From assembly GCA_902167325.1 (NCBI GenBank), contig LR632930.1:3100001-3164000 (forward strand): a stretch of 64,000 nucleotides of DNA, written 5' to 3'. Positions 54,330-63,640 of this stretch are shown here, piece after piece. The notes under the pieces were generated by a model, which saw nothing but the letters and a program-made list of their open reading frames with translations, did not search any database and was not told the origin of the DNA. Numbering within the stretch: position 1 is the first letter of the stretch; each line of letters opens with the position of its first letter. The DNA is from Chitinophaga pinensis (GTDB taxonomy: Bacteria > Bacteroidota > Bacteroidia > Chitinophagales > Chitinophagaceae). The position numbers were made by a program, and so were the translations under genes.

Positions 54330-56486
54330 TCAGGCTTTAGTATTTTGAAAATCAACTTTTACAACTCCTTTGATCATTTCAAGCGCAAACTGTGCTGCGG
54401 TAAAATCCGTGATCCCTTCACTTAGCGGCGGGGCATTCAATACTGTTTTGATTGCATCCGCGGCTTTGCTGATCTGTAATGTTTGCTGGTTGCTGCGGGT
54501 GGTGACCTTTGCGGTATATCCGTCTATGCCGGAGCCGGGGTCGCCGCCGCCCTGTATCACCCGCAAGCTGGTTACATAGTCGGGGTAAATGCCTTCCACG
54601 CCGGAATGCAGTGCCTCCGGCGGTTCATGGATCGATACCCGTTGTACCACGCCGTCGAAGATGCATAACAGTACTTCTTCCGACAGGCGGTCCATCCGGA
54701 GTTTATTGATCTCGGATGTGCCGGCAGCATCGTCATAGCCGGTTATTTCCATACCCGGCCACCCTTTGAGTACGGCGGAACGCAGCAGGAAACCGGTAAT
54801 GGTGCCGGTATTGTTAATATATCCCTTTAATGATCTTTTCCTTTTCCTGAATTGCGTGGCAGAATTCCGCGCATTGGCGCGAAGCGAGGTCAGATAGGGT
54901 GTTTCTAGGGTCATAGATGCGGTGGTGGACCGGCCTATGCTAAAAGCCCCGTCCATGAGGGCATCTACCCAATTGTTGTCTATATAAAAGAATCGCATGG
55001 ATTCCGGCGGCAGCATCCTTTCATCGGCTACGAGGTAATTAAACGGGACGCCGTTGAGCAGGCTCAGTTTGGCCATCCATTCAACCACATCATCCGGAGG
55101 GGTTGTGTCTTTGTCCATGCGCACACGCCTTGTTGCAAACACATCACCGAAGGCCTCAATGCCCTGGTATTTGTTTTTGATGATCTCCTGTTCTTCTTTA
55201 GTTACTTCCCAGGCGTACAACCCTTTCTTCCAGTTGTACAGGGAGGATGCGAAATTTTTATTCTGCAATGCCAGCAGCTGTCCTAACTGCCAGGCGGCAC
55301 CGTAAGAAATATCGAACATGCCTGTTTCCGGGTTGTACCGGTTGGCGGCATCGGAGCAGGATACCGGGAAGGCAATGGTTTCCTGCACGAGGTAAGGCAG
55401 CAGCGGACTGCGGAACCAGGATACCGTATGCCCGCTATGCCGCAGCGAATGGCCATGCGGGGTATAACCCATCAGGAGCGCATTCTGTACCAGCACAGTG
55501 GCATCTGCCGGAGTGAGGGTTCCTGTAGCCTGCTTTGCCAGGGCAGCTTTCACGGCTGTGGCGTCTGGCGGCGTACCGTTAAACGGCACTTGTAACACAG
55601 TAAGTCCCTGCTGGCCCAGTTCATTTTTGTTGAGGTGTTCCAGTAAACTTTTAAAAGTTTCGTCGCGGGTATTGACCGTGTAGCTCCAGTTGATGTAGCT
55701 GAGCAAACGCACAGCGGTAGTGCCTGCGGGTAAGTTGCTTTTGCCATCATCGTCCGGCAGGTAATCGCCGAAGTTTTCCAGCGATATGAGGAAGGCGTAG
55801 TTGTCGGTATCGTTTTGTGGCAGCCGGTTTCCCAGCACCACCGTAAAGTTTTCCACTTCTTTCGCCAGATCATCCGATTTATCCAGCGTTTGCATTTTCC
55901 GGATGTGCGCCAGGAACGGGAGGTCTTTTTTCGTGGGGGCTATCTGGTTAAACAATGCTGCGGGGATATCGATGATGTTGCAATCATCGTCAGGCGTTTC
56001 GCCATAATCGAGTTGTTGCATACCGGGGTAGGAGAAAATGCCGGCGGGCATGGTACCTGTTCCTGTAGTGGTTGATCCTGCCACGGTGATGGTAGTGCCT
56101 GCAGGTACCAGGGCCTTCGCTTTTTCTTTTACAACTGTGGGTTGTTCTCCTTCCCCGAATAGAAATACCGCCAGCCAGGGCGCTGTATCATCGTCCTTTA
56201 CGCTGCTTCTTTCCCAAGGTAATATCCGGCGGTTAAACAGCACATGGGGCAGGGTGCCGCCAAACTCTCCGTTAGCGAGGTTTTGTGGGAAATTGGAATT
56301 GATATCGTCTGGGTCGAGGGCAAACCTTTCGCTGGTAACGGCAAATTTTCTGCTGGTGGAAAATTCTCCGGGTTGCTGATTGGTTTGTTGCTTAACCGTA
56401 ATCGTATACTCAGCAGATTTAAGCGGCGGAATATCGTACTGAATAAAGATAACCTCGTTCTCTGCGGCAGGAGTGGTGTTCTTCAT
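54330..56486 (-). CDS. Protein of unknown function, 718 aa
   Basis: No signal peptide. The N-terminal 100 residues read as a beta domain (IFIQYDIPPLKSAEYTITVK, RRILPWERSS), followed by APWLAVFLFGEGEQP, and LDYGETPDDDCNIIDIPAAL. The middle has helices around TVLVQNALLMGYTPHGHSLR and VSWFRSPLLPYLVQ, and the end is mostly alpha/beta (EINKLRMDRLSEEVLLCIFD). The order of motifs looks shared with proteins seen next to other giant-protein genes, but no domain name is certain. It starts 3 bases after the 1579-aa gene and ends 3 bases before the 1353-aa gene. Confidence 0.7.
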   Translation of the reverse strand: MKNTTPAAENEVIFIQYDIPPLKSAEYTITVKQQTNQQPGEFSTSRKFAVTSERFALDPDDINSNFPQNLANGEFGGTLPHVLFNRRILPWERSSVKDDDTAPWLAVFLFGEGEQPTVVKEKAKALVPAGTTITVAGSTTTGTGTMPAGIFSYPGMQQLDYGETPDDDCNIIDIPAALFNQIAPTKKDLPFLAHIRKMQTLDKSDDLAKEVENFTVVLGNRLPQNDTDNYAFLISLENFGDYLPDDDGKSNLPAGTTAVRLLSYINWSYTVNTRDETFKSLLEHLNKNELGQQGLTVLQVPFNGTPPDATAVKAALAKQATGTLTPADATVLVQNALLMGYTPHGHSLRHSGHTVSWFRSPLLPYLVQETIAFPVSCSDAANRYNPETGMFDISYGAAWQLGQLLALQNKNFASSLYNWKKGLYAWEVTKEEQEIIKNKYQGIEAFGDVFATRRVRMDKDTTPPDDVVEWMAKLSLLNGVPFNYLVADERMLPPESMRFFYIDNNWVDALMDGAFSIGRSTTASMTLETPYLTSLRANARNSATQFRKRKRSLKGYINNTGTITGFLLRSAVLKGWPGMEITGYDDAAGTSEINKLRMDRLSEEVLLCIFDGVVQRVSIHEPPEALHSGVEGIYPDYVTSLRVIQGGGDPGSGIDGYTAKVTTRSNQQTLQISKAADAIKTVLNAPPLSEGITDFTAAQFALEMIKGVVKVDFQNTKA

Positions 56487-56489
56487 AGC

Positions 56490-59400
56490 TTAATTTTTTT
56501 CTTCTCCCAATAGCCGGAAGAGTGGACTGGCCAGTAAATAATAGGTTTCAGGATCAGCCAGTTGAACCACATTTATCTGTATATCGATATCAAAACCTGC
56601 GTCCGTAACGGCGCTCAGTAACATGGGCCGGTTGGCCTGCGCTTTGGCGGCCATGATGGTGCCGGCTACGTTTTCATCCTGGAAGTTATCTGTCAGGGGT
56701 ACGTATGTATCCGTCCAGGTAAAATGCTGTAGCTCAGGATCGAGGCGGAATTGCAGGTATTCCAGTTTGATGGGCAGTGTACTGGCAGGACAATCCTTAT
56801 ACGGCACCATGGTAAAACCGGTGAGCACGTCTTTGAGCGTAGTGTCGTTCACCGGGTCGCCCACGTTGGGGTTGCCGTTAGCCTTGAAGCTCACTTTCTG
56901 CCACAGGCCTTTGGGTACATTCTTTAATATCGGCGTGGCATGGAAGGTGGAAGGTTCTCCGTTGTCGTTAACGATCTCAATGACCTGTTTCGACTGGAAG
57001 GCGGCACTGTCGAGCCCTACGGGTCTTACACCGAAATCCGTATTCTGTAAAGGAGCAGGTATGTCCGGGTCGAGGACGATGCTGATCCTGTTATTATTGT
57101 TATTGGTGAAATCCCATTCTTTGGAAGGAATAATGGCGTCTGTGGTGAGTTCGAATTTCTCTGCATTCACGATCCAGTTCAGATCGCCCGGTTTATCGCT
57201 CAGTTGCGACAGCAGTCCGTCTGCCACCAGTATTTTACATACGTCTGCATTGCTGGCGGCATCTAAGCCCTGTATGGCGGCGGCAGGCAGCTGGGGTAGC
57301 ATATCCCGGGTGAATTCGTCCCATCCGATGGTGCGTTGTTTGTTCTGGCTTCCTGCACCGAAGGATATGGTGAAGGAAATAATGGCCACGTGAATGGTCG
57401 CCTTTCCGCTGAATTCCGGTCCCCATACATGCAGGCCAACACCCACGTGAATGGTGATGGTTTTCTTTGTGAACAAGAGGTTGACGGTGAAGGATGCGCC
57501 TATGTCCGTATTGGCGACGATATCATAATGGAAAGGCTTCCACATGATGAGGAAATCGGCCTGGAGTATGAACCAGGCGCGGATGCCGCCGCTTTGCCAA
57601 ACCGCTTCCATCAGGCCGCCTGCCATGATGGCGTTGGAAGTGAGCGCAAAATACAGGGCGCCTTTGATCACAAGGTGACTGTCTACTTTCCAGTCGATGC
57701 CCAGTCTTGGTACTTTCGGGTAATAATCCGGAGGGGAGTAGTTGGAGTTATATCCACCCAGCGTTATAACAAAATCGCCTTCATGATCACCGCTGAACCA
57801 GAAATAGAATGCGAATCCGCCGGTAAGGTGGCAGGCTTTGGCCAGTACATAGGAATTGCTGGTGAGCTGCCCCTGAATGGCCACGAGCCCTGTACCTTCT
57901 GCGTAGGAGGCTTTGATGGCCAGTTCGGCAAAGGCAACGGCGGGTATGCCTGTGGTGCCGCCTGTTCCCGGAGGGAGTACGAGGCGCGAAAGGCCGAGCA
58001 GTGCTATTTCGAGGCGGGTGCCAAACATTACGGTGAGCAGGGCAAAGGAGTTCACCATCTCGAAGGAGGTGAAATTAATACCCGCTGCCAGCCAGGAACT
58101 GCCTACCTGCGGGGCTACAATGCCTTTCTGCACAATATCTGCCAGCACACCATTCACCTGTGCGGCCAGATCTTTGGTGGGGTCGGGCACAGGCCCGCCG
58201 CCGGTAGCCCATACCACGAACGGGAAGGTAGCCACGCCGTTGATATCCGGGATCACCAGCTTACGGTTGAAGCCGAAACCGGCCGATAATCCGGTAACGA
58301 AGAAGAACGGCGGCCCGCCGATGGGGAAATTCAACACCGCATACAGGAACATGGAAGGCTTGCCTTCTACTTCCGTATACCCGCCGATGCCACCAATGGT
58401 AAGCGCCGGTGTTTTGACGAGGATGTCGCCATACAGGTTCACGGGAGAGAAGCTGCCCATTAATCCGCCTGATACGAGTATAGGCCCGCTGTTATACGTG
58501 ATGGAAATGCCGCTGATGGTAAATGCAATATCGAACGTGCTGATGGCGGAGCTGATACCGAAGCCATTCAGGCCGATGCTCAATCCGCTGGCGGTAGCGG
58601 TTACATTCACCATCACATATATGCGGGAGTCTTTGTATCCAATACCGATCTTGTCGAAATACAAAGGCCCGAAATTCTTCTGGATATTGAACCATTTGGC
58701 TTTGATGGTGTCGTCGCCCACAGCCACCAGTTCCATGTTGGCACTATCGCCGCCCAGTATGAGGTTAAGCGGATATAAAGTGCCACCGATATTGACGGTC
58801 ATGGAGAAGGAGACCTTTCCGTTCAGTCCCTCTTCGGGCAGCAGTGGGTAGCCGGTGGGGTCTGTTACCAGTGCTTTGATCTGGTTGTTGATGGCGGTGG
58901 CGAGGGCTTTGGTAGTAACGATTGAAACAAAGTTCACGTCTACCGCGGTGATTTCGAGCTTGCCTGCGTCCAGCACGGTGAGTTTATCGATGATGGGCAG
59001 GTTGGCGAGGTCTATCACGAGGTCTGAAGCCAGCCCGAAATAGTAGATCCATTGCTGGTCTGCAGGGTTTTTCATGGCGAGGAAAACGGCCTTGCCATAA
59101 TTGGCGGATTCCAGGGAGAGCGCCAGTGTGCTGTTGGTGAAATCATACATCAGAGAGGCGCTTTTCAGCGCCAGGTCCAGCCCGGCGGGAACAGTGGGCA
59201 TATCGAACCCAAAGGCGCCCACGATATCTGCCAGCTGCAGGTATTCCGAGGGTGTGAGTGCCTCCCAAGATGCTTTGAGGCGGGTATTGGTAGTGCCGGA
59301 AGTGAAGTTGATCCGGAAGATGGACTGTCCGTCGTTGGAAACATGTTTGATGGTAATGTCTCCCGCCATCACATTGGTGAAGTTGTTATTGCCGTCATTT

Positions 59401-61229
59401 TCGAGCGAGAATTTGACGTTGATGGCCAGTTCGGTTGTAGTGAACGTAATCTTTGCAGTAGCGCCGAAAGAGAAGTTTTTGGTGGTGGAGTTAAAGGCAA
59501 CGGCCAGGTTCATGAGGGTGATGGTCCTTATCCATTCAGGCGGTTGCGATACGCCAAACATCTGTACCACATAAGATATCAGGTCACCGATCACGATGGG
59601 GTCGCCGTCTTTGGTGCGGCCGCTGAACTGCCATCCGCCATCAGGGGTATTGTTGATGGAGGCGCTTAGTTCCACCCCCACTTTACTGATCTGCAATACG
59701 GTGTAAACGCTGCCCTGTATGGGCTGCTGAATATTGGTGGGGTCGCGGCTGAAATTGAGTTTGAATACGTTGATGGCGATCTTATCCGTGATATTCCATA
59801 CCGTGGCCGATTGTGCATCGAAGCGGAAGCTCTGCAACGAGGGTACCACGCCGATCTCGAGTACCGAAAAAGAAAAATCGGGTACGCCTTCCGGCACGGT
59901 TACAGTGCCTTCAAACAGCTGTGTGGCCACTGCGGTAAGGCTCAATGTTTTGCCGGGTGCCAGGCCTGCCGTAATGGCCCAATCGGGGTTGTCTTCCGTT
60001 TTCCGGAGGGCGCACATGAGGAAGTTGCCGGTGCCTACTTCGAAAATGCCGTACAGGTCTCCGAGAACATTCCTGGTGAGGGGATCGGTGAGGTTGAAGA
60101 TGTTGAACCCGATAGATATTTTTGAGATGGAAAAGTATCCTTCGATCACGGGCCAGGAAGAAGCAGTGGCTACTTCGAACTGGAGCTGGGTAAGTACGCT
60201 GGTGGTGGTGTTAAAATTTACATACAGGGCATTGATGTCTATCTGGGGAATGCTGCTGAGTCCGGTCGGTAATGAGTTCATAAAATCCGTGCCGCCGGCG
60301 AGCGCGAGGAGGTCCGAAAAGCTCGGGAGGGTTACCTTTTCACCGGGTTGCAAACCGAAAGCCCATTCGGTGGTGCTGCCCAGACTGGCACCTAAATATG
60401 CCGGTATGTTCACGCCACCCAATACGAATGTGCCCGTTACGCTGGCGGTGGTTTGCCATTTTGCACCGGGTGCCTGTTTGGACAGGGTGAGGTTTGCCTG
60501 CAGACCCGGCAGCAGGAGTATCTGCTTGTCTACGATGGTCCAGCCGTTTGTGGCGGAAACACCGATGGTGAAACTGGTGATGGATTTAATAGTGACATTA
60601 TACGATACGTCGAAACTGTTGATCTGAAGCCCGGTGAGCGCACCAGCCAGTGCCGAAGGGAGGAACTGCGTAATGTCCTGCCCGGCCAGCAGGGAGCTTA
60701 CTTCAGCTGCAGTAATATCCTGCGTATCCCCGTCTTCGATACCGATCTGCCAATCGCCGCCGGTGCCGCTTTGCATCACAACCGGGATACCGGACCCGGT
60801 AATGCCGGAACTGGTAATATTCAGCTTGAAACGGAAGCCGATCAGGCTAAATTTTTCCGAGAGTGTTTTGGTAAAGGAAATATTACCTGCTTTTATCCAG
60901 TCTATCACCGGCAGTGCGGGCTGGTAGCTGGCGGGTAATGCTGCGTTTACAGTGCCTACTACCTGGTCGTCCTGCACATCGAAAGTCAGTTCGAGCGCCA
61001 GATCTTTATAGCCGAGCAGTCCGGAAGTCCCTTTTACGGTAACGGTATCCGTACCCGGAGGGGGCTTTTGGGCGTTGGTCAGCAGGAGGGTGTCCTGTTG
61101 CAATACCTGCTGGAAGAAAGTGTCCATGAAATCCAGACTGAAGTCTGCCGGCGTGAGCAGCATATCTCCGTTCGGCTGAACCGGTATGGCTTCCATTTTA
61201 TCGATTATCTGTGTTATCAGCGTGGACAT
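56490..61229 (-). CDS. Giant beta-rich protein with DUF6603-like block
   Basis: 1579 aa, no signal peptide or membrane helix. The first 1000 residues are a series of similar beta-sheet segments of the pattern alternating hydrophobic and polar residues (for example LALELTFDVQDDQVVGTVNA, WPVIEGYFSISKISIGFNIF, LAINVKFSLENDGNNNFTN), as if duplicated. About 1130-1340 contains GGFAFYFWFSGDHEGDFVIT, YYPKVPRLGIDWKVDSHLVI, KGALYFALTSNAIMAGG and IWGPEFSGKATIHV-like blocks (last one reads VWGPEFSGKATIHV), which I associate with DUF6603. Function unknown; the shape suggests a long groove or barrel, perhaps binding lipids or a polymer. It starts 14 bases after the dehydratase-like gene. Confidence 0.75.
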   Translation of the reverse strand: MSTLITQIIDKMEAIPVQPNGDMLLTPADFSLDFMDTFFQQVLQQDTLLLTNAQKPPPGTDTVTVKGTSGLLGYKDLALELTFDVQDDQVVGTVNAALPASYQPALPVIDWIKAGNISFTKTLSEKFSLIGFRFKLNITSSGITGSGIPVVMQSGTGGDWQIGIEDGDTQDITAAEVSSLLAGQDITQFLPSALAGALTGLQINSFDVSYNVTIKSITSFTIGVSATNGWTIVDKQILLLPGLQANLTLSKQAPGAKWQTTASVTGTFVLGGVNIPAYLGASLGSTTEWAFGLQPGEKVTLPSFSDLLALAGGTDFMNSLPTGLSSIPQIDINALYVNFNTTTSVLTQLQFEVATASSWPVIEGYFSISKISIGFNIFNLTDPLTRNVLGDLYGIFEVGTGNFLMCALRKTEDNPDWAITAGLAPGKTLSLTAVATQLFEGTVTVPEGVPDFSFSVLEIGVVPSLQSFRFDAQSATVWNITDKIAINVFKLNFSRDPTNIQQPIQGSVYTVLQISKVGVELSASINNTPDGGWQFSGRTKDGDPIVIGDLISYVVQMFGVSQPPEWIRTITLMNLAVAFNSTTKNFSFGATAKITFTTTELAINVKFSLENDGNNNFTNVMAGDITIKHVSNDGQSIFRINFTSGTTNTRLKASWEALTPSEYLQLADIVGAFGFDMPTVPAGLDLALKSASLMYDFTNSTLALSLESANYGKAVFLAMKNPADQQWIYYFGLASDLVIDLANLPIIDKLTVLDAGKLEITAVDVNFVSIVTTKALATAINNQIKALVTDPTGYPLLPEEGLNGKVSFSMTVNIGGTLYPLNLILGGDSANMELVAVGDDTIKAKWFNIQKNFGPLYFDKIGIGYKDSRIYVMVNVTATASGLSIGLNGFGISSAISTFDIAFTISGISITYNSGPILVSGGLMGSFSPVNLYGDILVKTPALTIGGIGGYTEVEGKPSMFLYAVLNFPIGGPPFFFVTGLSAGFGFNRKLVIPDINGVATFPFVVWATGGGPVPDPTKDLAAQVNGVLADIVQKGIVAPQVGSSWLAAGINFTSFEMVNSFALLTVMFGTRLEIALLGLSRLVLPPGTGGTTGIPAVAFAELAIKASYAEGTGLVAIQGQLTSNSYVLAKACHLTGGFAFYFWFSGDHEGDFVITLGGYNSNYSPPDYYPKVPRLGIDWKVDSHLVIKGALYFALTSNAIMAGGLMEAVWQSGGIRAWFILQADFLIMWKPFHYDIVANTDIGASFTVNLLFTKKTITIHVGVGLHVWGPEFSGKATIHVAIISFTISFGAGSQNKQRTIGWDEFTRDMLPQLPAAAIQGLDAASNADVCKILVADGLLSQLSDKPGDLNWIVNAEKFELTTDAIIPSKEWDFTNNNNNRISIVLDPDIPAPLQNTDFGVRPVGLDSAAFQSKQVIEIVNDNGEPSTFHATPILKNVPKGLWQKVSFKANGNPNVGDPVNDTTLKDVLTGFTMVPYKDCPASTLPIKLEYLQFRLDPELQHFTWTDTYVPLTDNFQDENVAGTIMAAKAQANRPMLLSAVTDAGFDIDIQINVVQLADPETYYLLASPLFRLLGEEKN

Positions 61230-61243
61230 AAGATGGATGATTG

Positions 61244-63205
61244 TCAGTTAACAGGAATCGCATTATGAAGGCTTAGGTCCTCCGGGTGCAGTGCAGTTGT
61301 AATAGAGGTTTGCAGTTGCAATACCCTCGCAGCGTAGCCGGCCCCGCCCAGCACCTGCACCTGTTGCTGATCAATAATTGCGGTGGTAGGTATATTAGGG
61401 AAGAAGGTCATTCTGCCAAGCGCAACGGGGAACTGAATGGGGTTCGGCGGAATGTTGTTGTCATTGATTGTTACGAAGGCGGGGATGGCTACCTGTGCGC
61501 CCATAGAATCCAGGATCTCCTGCATGCCTATCCGGTAGTAGTAAATCGGGACATCCATGTTCGTAAGGTCGGTCAGGCATTGAATGCCCGCCAATACGAG
61601 GAAGTTCGGATTGGCAGGTGCCTGATAATCATGTGCTTCGGTAGTGAGCATCCCTCTGACCAGTGCAGCCATCGTATATAAGTTGCCTGTAGCATTAGAA
61701 GGATTAAAGTAGTAAGGAGATATAAAACTGTTTCTGAATGTAGCGGTAGCGTAGGGTATGTATCGCACAACCACATCGTCCAGCCTGGTGAACCAGGCGT
61801 CAAATGCATTGTTTTGCTGGGCATATCGTAATATTTCCATCCCGTCGGCAAAACCTGTCAGTAATTCCGGCTGATTTACCGGCACGTATTGTTTATTCCG
61901 CAGGCTTTCCCAATTCCACAAACGGTTCTCTTTATACACCACTTCAAACTGCTGTTGCAGGTAACATGCACTTCCGGTAGCTGTGGCAGGAGGGGTGACC
62001 CAATGAAAATCCTGTGCATCCAGGTACAGGCCATTGATCCCGCCGATCGGTGATGCCCCGCCAGAGATCAGGCTGGTGGCACCAATGTTATCAGATGCTT
62101 TATTGAGTGATATTTCCATATCAATCAGGTATGGGAGGTATTGTTTCACCCGGAGATTTTCAAGGTGGAGGTCCTGCATGGAAAAGCTGCAGGCCAGTGC
62201 GGAAATGGCGCCTTCCGTCCGGTAGAAAGTCCGGATAATGGAAGCGGCGTTCTGGCTGTTGAAGATCAGGTAATCGCTCTGCGCAAAAGGAAAATATCCG
62301 TTGAATTGAATAGTTGTACCGGAAAGATCATTGTTCAGGAATTCGATGTATCCATAAGTATTGCGCAGCTGCACATGCGGGGTGGACTGAAAAACACGCG
62401 GTAAAATACCGTAAGTGGGCATCGGTAGCCCTGTAAAAGCCGGATGGGCGAGCTTGTACGCTGCCAGCTGCGTATTGTAAATTTCAAAAAGACTGGCCGT
62501 CATAAAGCCCGGGTTAACGGCATTGATTATATCCGCTTTTCCAGCCAGGAGGCAGTCTGCCTCTATATCGCTGGGTTTGTACACAAGCCTTTTTACTTCG
62601 GCTTTGGGGTTGATGTCAAACAGCGCTACAACATCTACATTTAATGTAAAGATCAATACCTGTGTACCGCCTTTGTGAAAATCGGACCCTGTAGACTTGA
62701 TGTTGATCAATTCCTGGACAGCGTTATTTGTATTGGGAGTCAGTGCGTCGAAGAAAGTATCTATTGCCGCCTTGTCGGCATACACTCTGCGGCATGCCTG
62801 CTCTATATTGCCCGTGAAATGATTGTAGAGTAATTGCAGCGCGCCGGTAGATACCGTGTAGGTGTTCCTGAAAGCAATGAGGTTTTGCGGATAATTGTTT
62901 CCCATAATATTCCTTTCGAAATATTGCTGGTAATTCTCATTTTGGGGAATATTTGTATTTAATGCCTCGTCTACGGCAGGGCCGATGTATAAATCAAACA
63001 TCTCTGCCATTGCATTCATCAGGCTGGCGGACCTTACGGCAGTTCTGACAAAACTGTAGTTGGCGGCACCGAGATTAGTGGCCAGGGTTGTCTGGAAGAA
63101 TGTTTGCGCCAACCGTAAGTAATCCAGGTATAACGAAGCGCGATAAGTGTCTGGCGGTGTTACGCGAAGATCCCGCAGATCGCCTACCAGTTCAGGGTAC
63201 GTCAT
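61244..63205 (-). CDS. Stand-alone LanM-type (DUF4135) lanthipeptide dehydratase-like protein
   Basis: 653 aa, first gene of the operon. It carries in order the catalytic signatures of the dehydratase half of class II lanthipeptide synthetases: GSDFHKGG (Asp175, His177), RLVYKPSD (Lys210), QDLHLENLRV (Asp345, His347, Asn350), LIDMEISL (Asp362) and RYIPYAT (Arg481, Thr487), then DVPIYYYR. In CylM the equivalent residues phosphorylate Ser/Thr (D252, H254, K274, D347, H349, N352, D364) and eliminate phosphate (R506, T512). The 17-residue D-to-D and 6-residue R-to-T spacings are kept. The LanC-like cyclase half, with its zinc ligands, is absent. It could dehydrate or only phosphorylate its target. 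No signal peptide. Confidence 0.8.
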   Translation of the reverse strand: MTYPELVGDLRDLRVTPPDTYRASLYLDYLRLAQTFFQTTLATNLGAANYSFVRTAVRSASLMNAMAEMFDLYIGPAVDEALNTNIPQNENYQQYFERNIMGNNYPQNLIAFRNTYTVSTGALQLLYNHFTGNIEQACRRVYADKAAIDTFFDALTPNTNNAVQELINIKSTGSDFHKGGTQVLIFTLNVDVVALFDINPKAEVKRLVYKPSDIEADCLLAGKADIINAVNPGFMTASLFEIYNTQLAAYKLAHPAFTGLPMPTYGILPRVFQSTPHVQLRNTYGYIEFLNNDLSGTTIQFNGYFPFAQSDYLIFNSQNAASIIRTFYRTEGAISALACSFSMQDLHLENLRVKQYLPYLIDMEISLNKASDNIGATSLISGGASPIGGINGLYLDAQDFHWVTPPATATGSACYLQQQFEVVYKENRLWNWESLRNKQYVPVNQPELLTGFADGMEILRYAQQNNAFDAWFTRLDDVVVRYIPYATATFRNSFISPYYFNPSNATGNLYTMAALVRGMLTTEAHDYQAPANPNFLVLAGIQCLTDLTNMDVPIYYYRIGMQEILDSMGAQVAIPAFVTINDNNIPPNPIQFPVALGRMTFFPNIPTTAIIDQQQVQVLGGAGYAARVLQLQTSITTALHPEDLSLHNAIPVN

Positions 63206-63640
63206 AACAATAAGGGTTTTAAGGACAATACGCTATACACACAACTGGTGGAATGAACACCGGCTATGGTAATGAAAAACCAAACTTACATTCCAGCGGA
63301 ATGCAGTTTCAGCTTCACCAGCTGCGTATCAGGGTTACCTGACCAGCTTTAATAACACATCATGAAACAAGCGGGAAATGAAGATTTCTTAAAAACAATT
63401 CGGGTTTTAAATAATTAAGGGTGTAAAACGGTTACTGCATTAAACGGTTATTCAAATAGGGCACTTCGAATTTAGCACTATTTACTTTATTTCACCAAAA
63501 GTATTTTTAAATACACACTCGTTTGTAAGCGGCTTAGCAGGGAATAGCGGCATCCCGGGCAGGTGATAAATGATCGTTACGAAAGTTCATGTAAATTGCT
63601 GTTCCTTTCAACTGCTATTCAATTAATAAATCATTTAACA
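63206..63640. other. Divergent intergenic region upstream of the giant-protein operon
   Basis: 435 bases between the dehydratase-like gene and the HEAT-repeat gene. On the minus strand TAAGTTTG (63281-63288) matches the TAnnTTTG -7 box and could start the operon with a leader of about 70 bases, but no -33 TTTG is seen at the usual distance. Only very short frames occur (18 codons at 63362-63418 plus, 23 codons at 63482-63553 minus), with no lanthipeptide-leader features. The centre is AT-rich. Confidence 0.45.

Noticed and set aside
57336..58851. 317- and 312-aa plus-strand frames inside the 1579-aa gene
   Set aside because: Antisense shadows of the giant protein gene, without start context or any recognisable motif.
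61244..63205. A complete LanM (dehydratase plus cyclase) in the 653-aa gene
   Set aside because: The chain ends shortly after the DVPIYYY segment; no LanC-type zinc ligands (Cys, Cys-His) or further 400 residues follow, and the next frame is a different beta-rich protein.
45645..63205. Phage tail-like or contractile injection system
   Set aside because: No sheath, tube, baseplate, spike or AAA+ ATPase sequence is recognisable in the operon.
63362..63418. 18-codon plus-strand frame as a lanthipeptide precursor
   Set aside because: It has no Cys, one Thr and no leader pattern, lies on the opposite strand from the operon, and is short enough to be chance.
63482..63553. 23-codon minus-strand frame upstream of the dehydratase as a precursor peptide
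   Set aside because: It has one Cys and two Thr but no leader, no ribosome-site signal and no repetition of a core motif. Chance is likely, though a check in related genomes would be easy.
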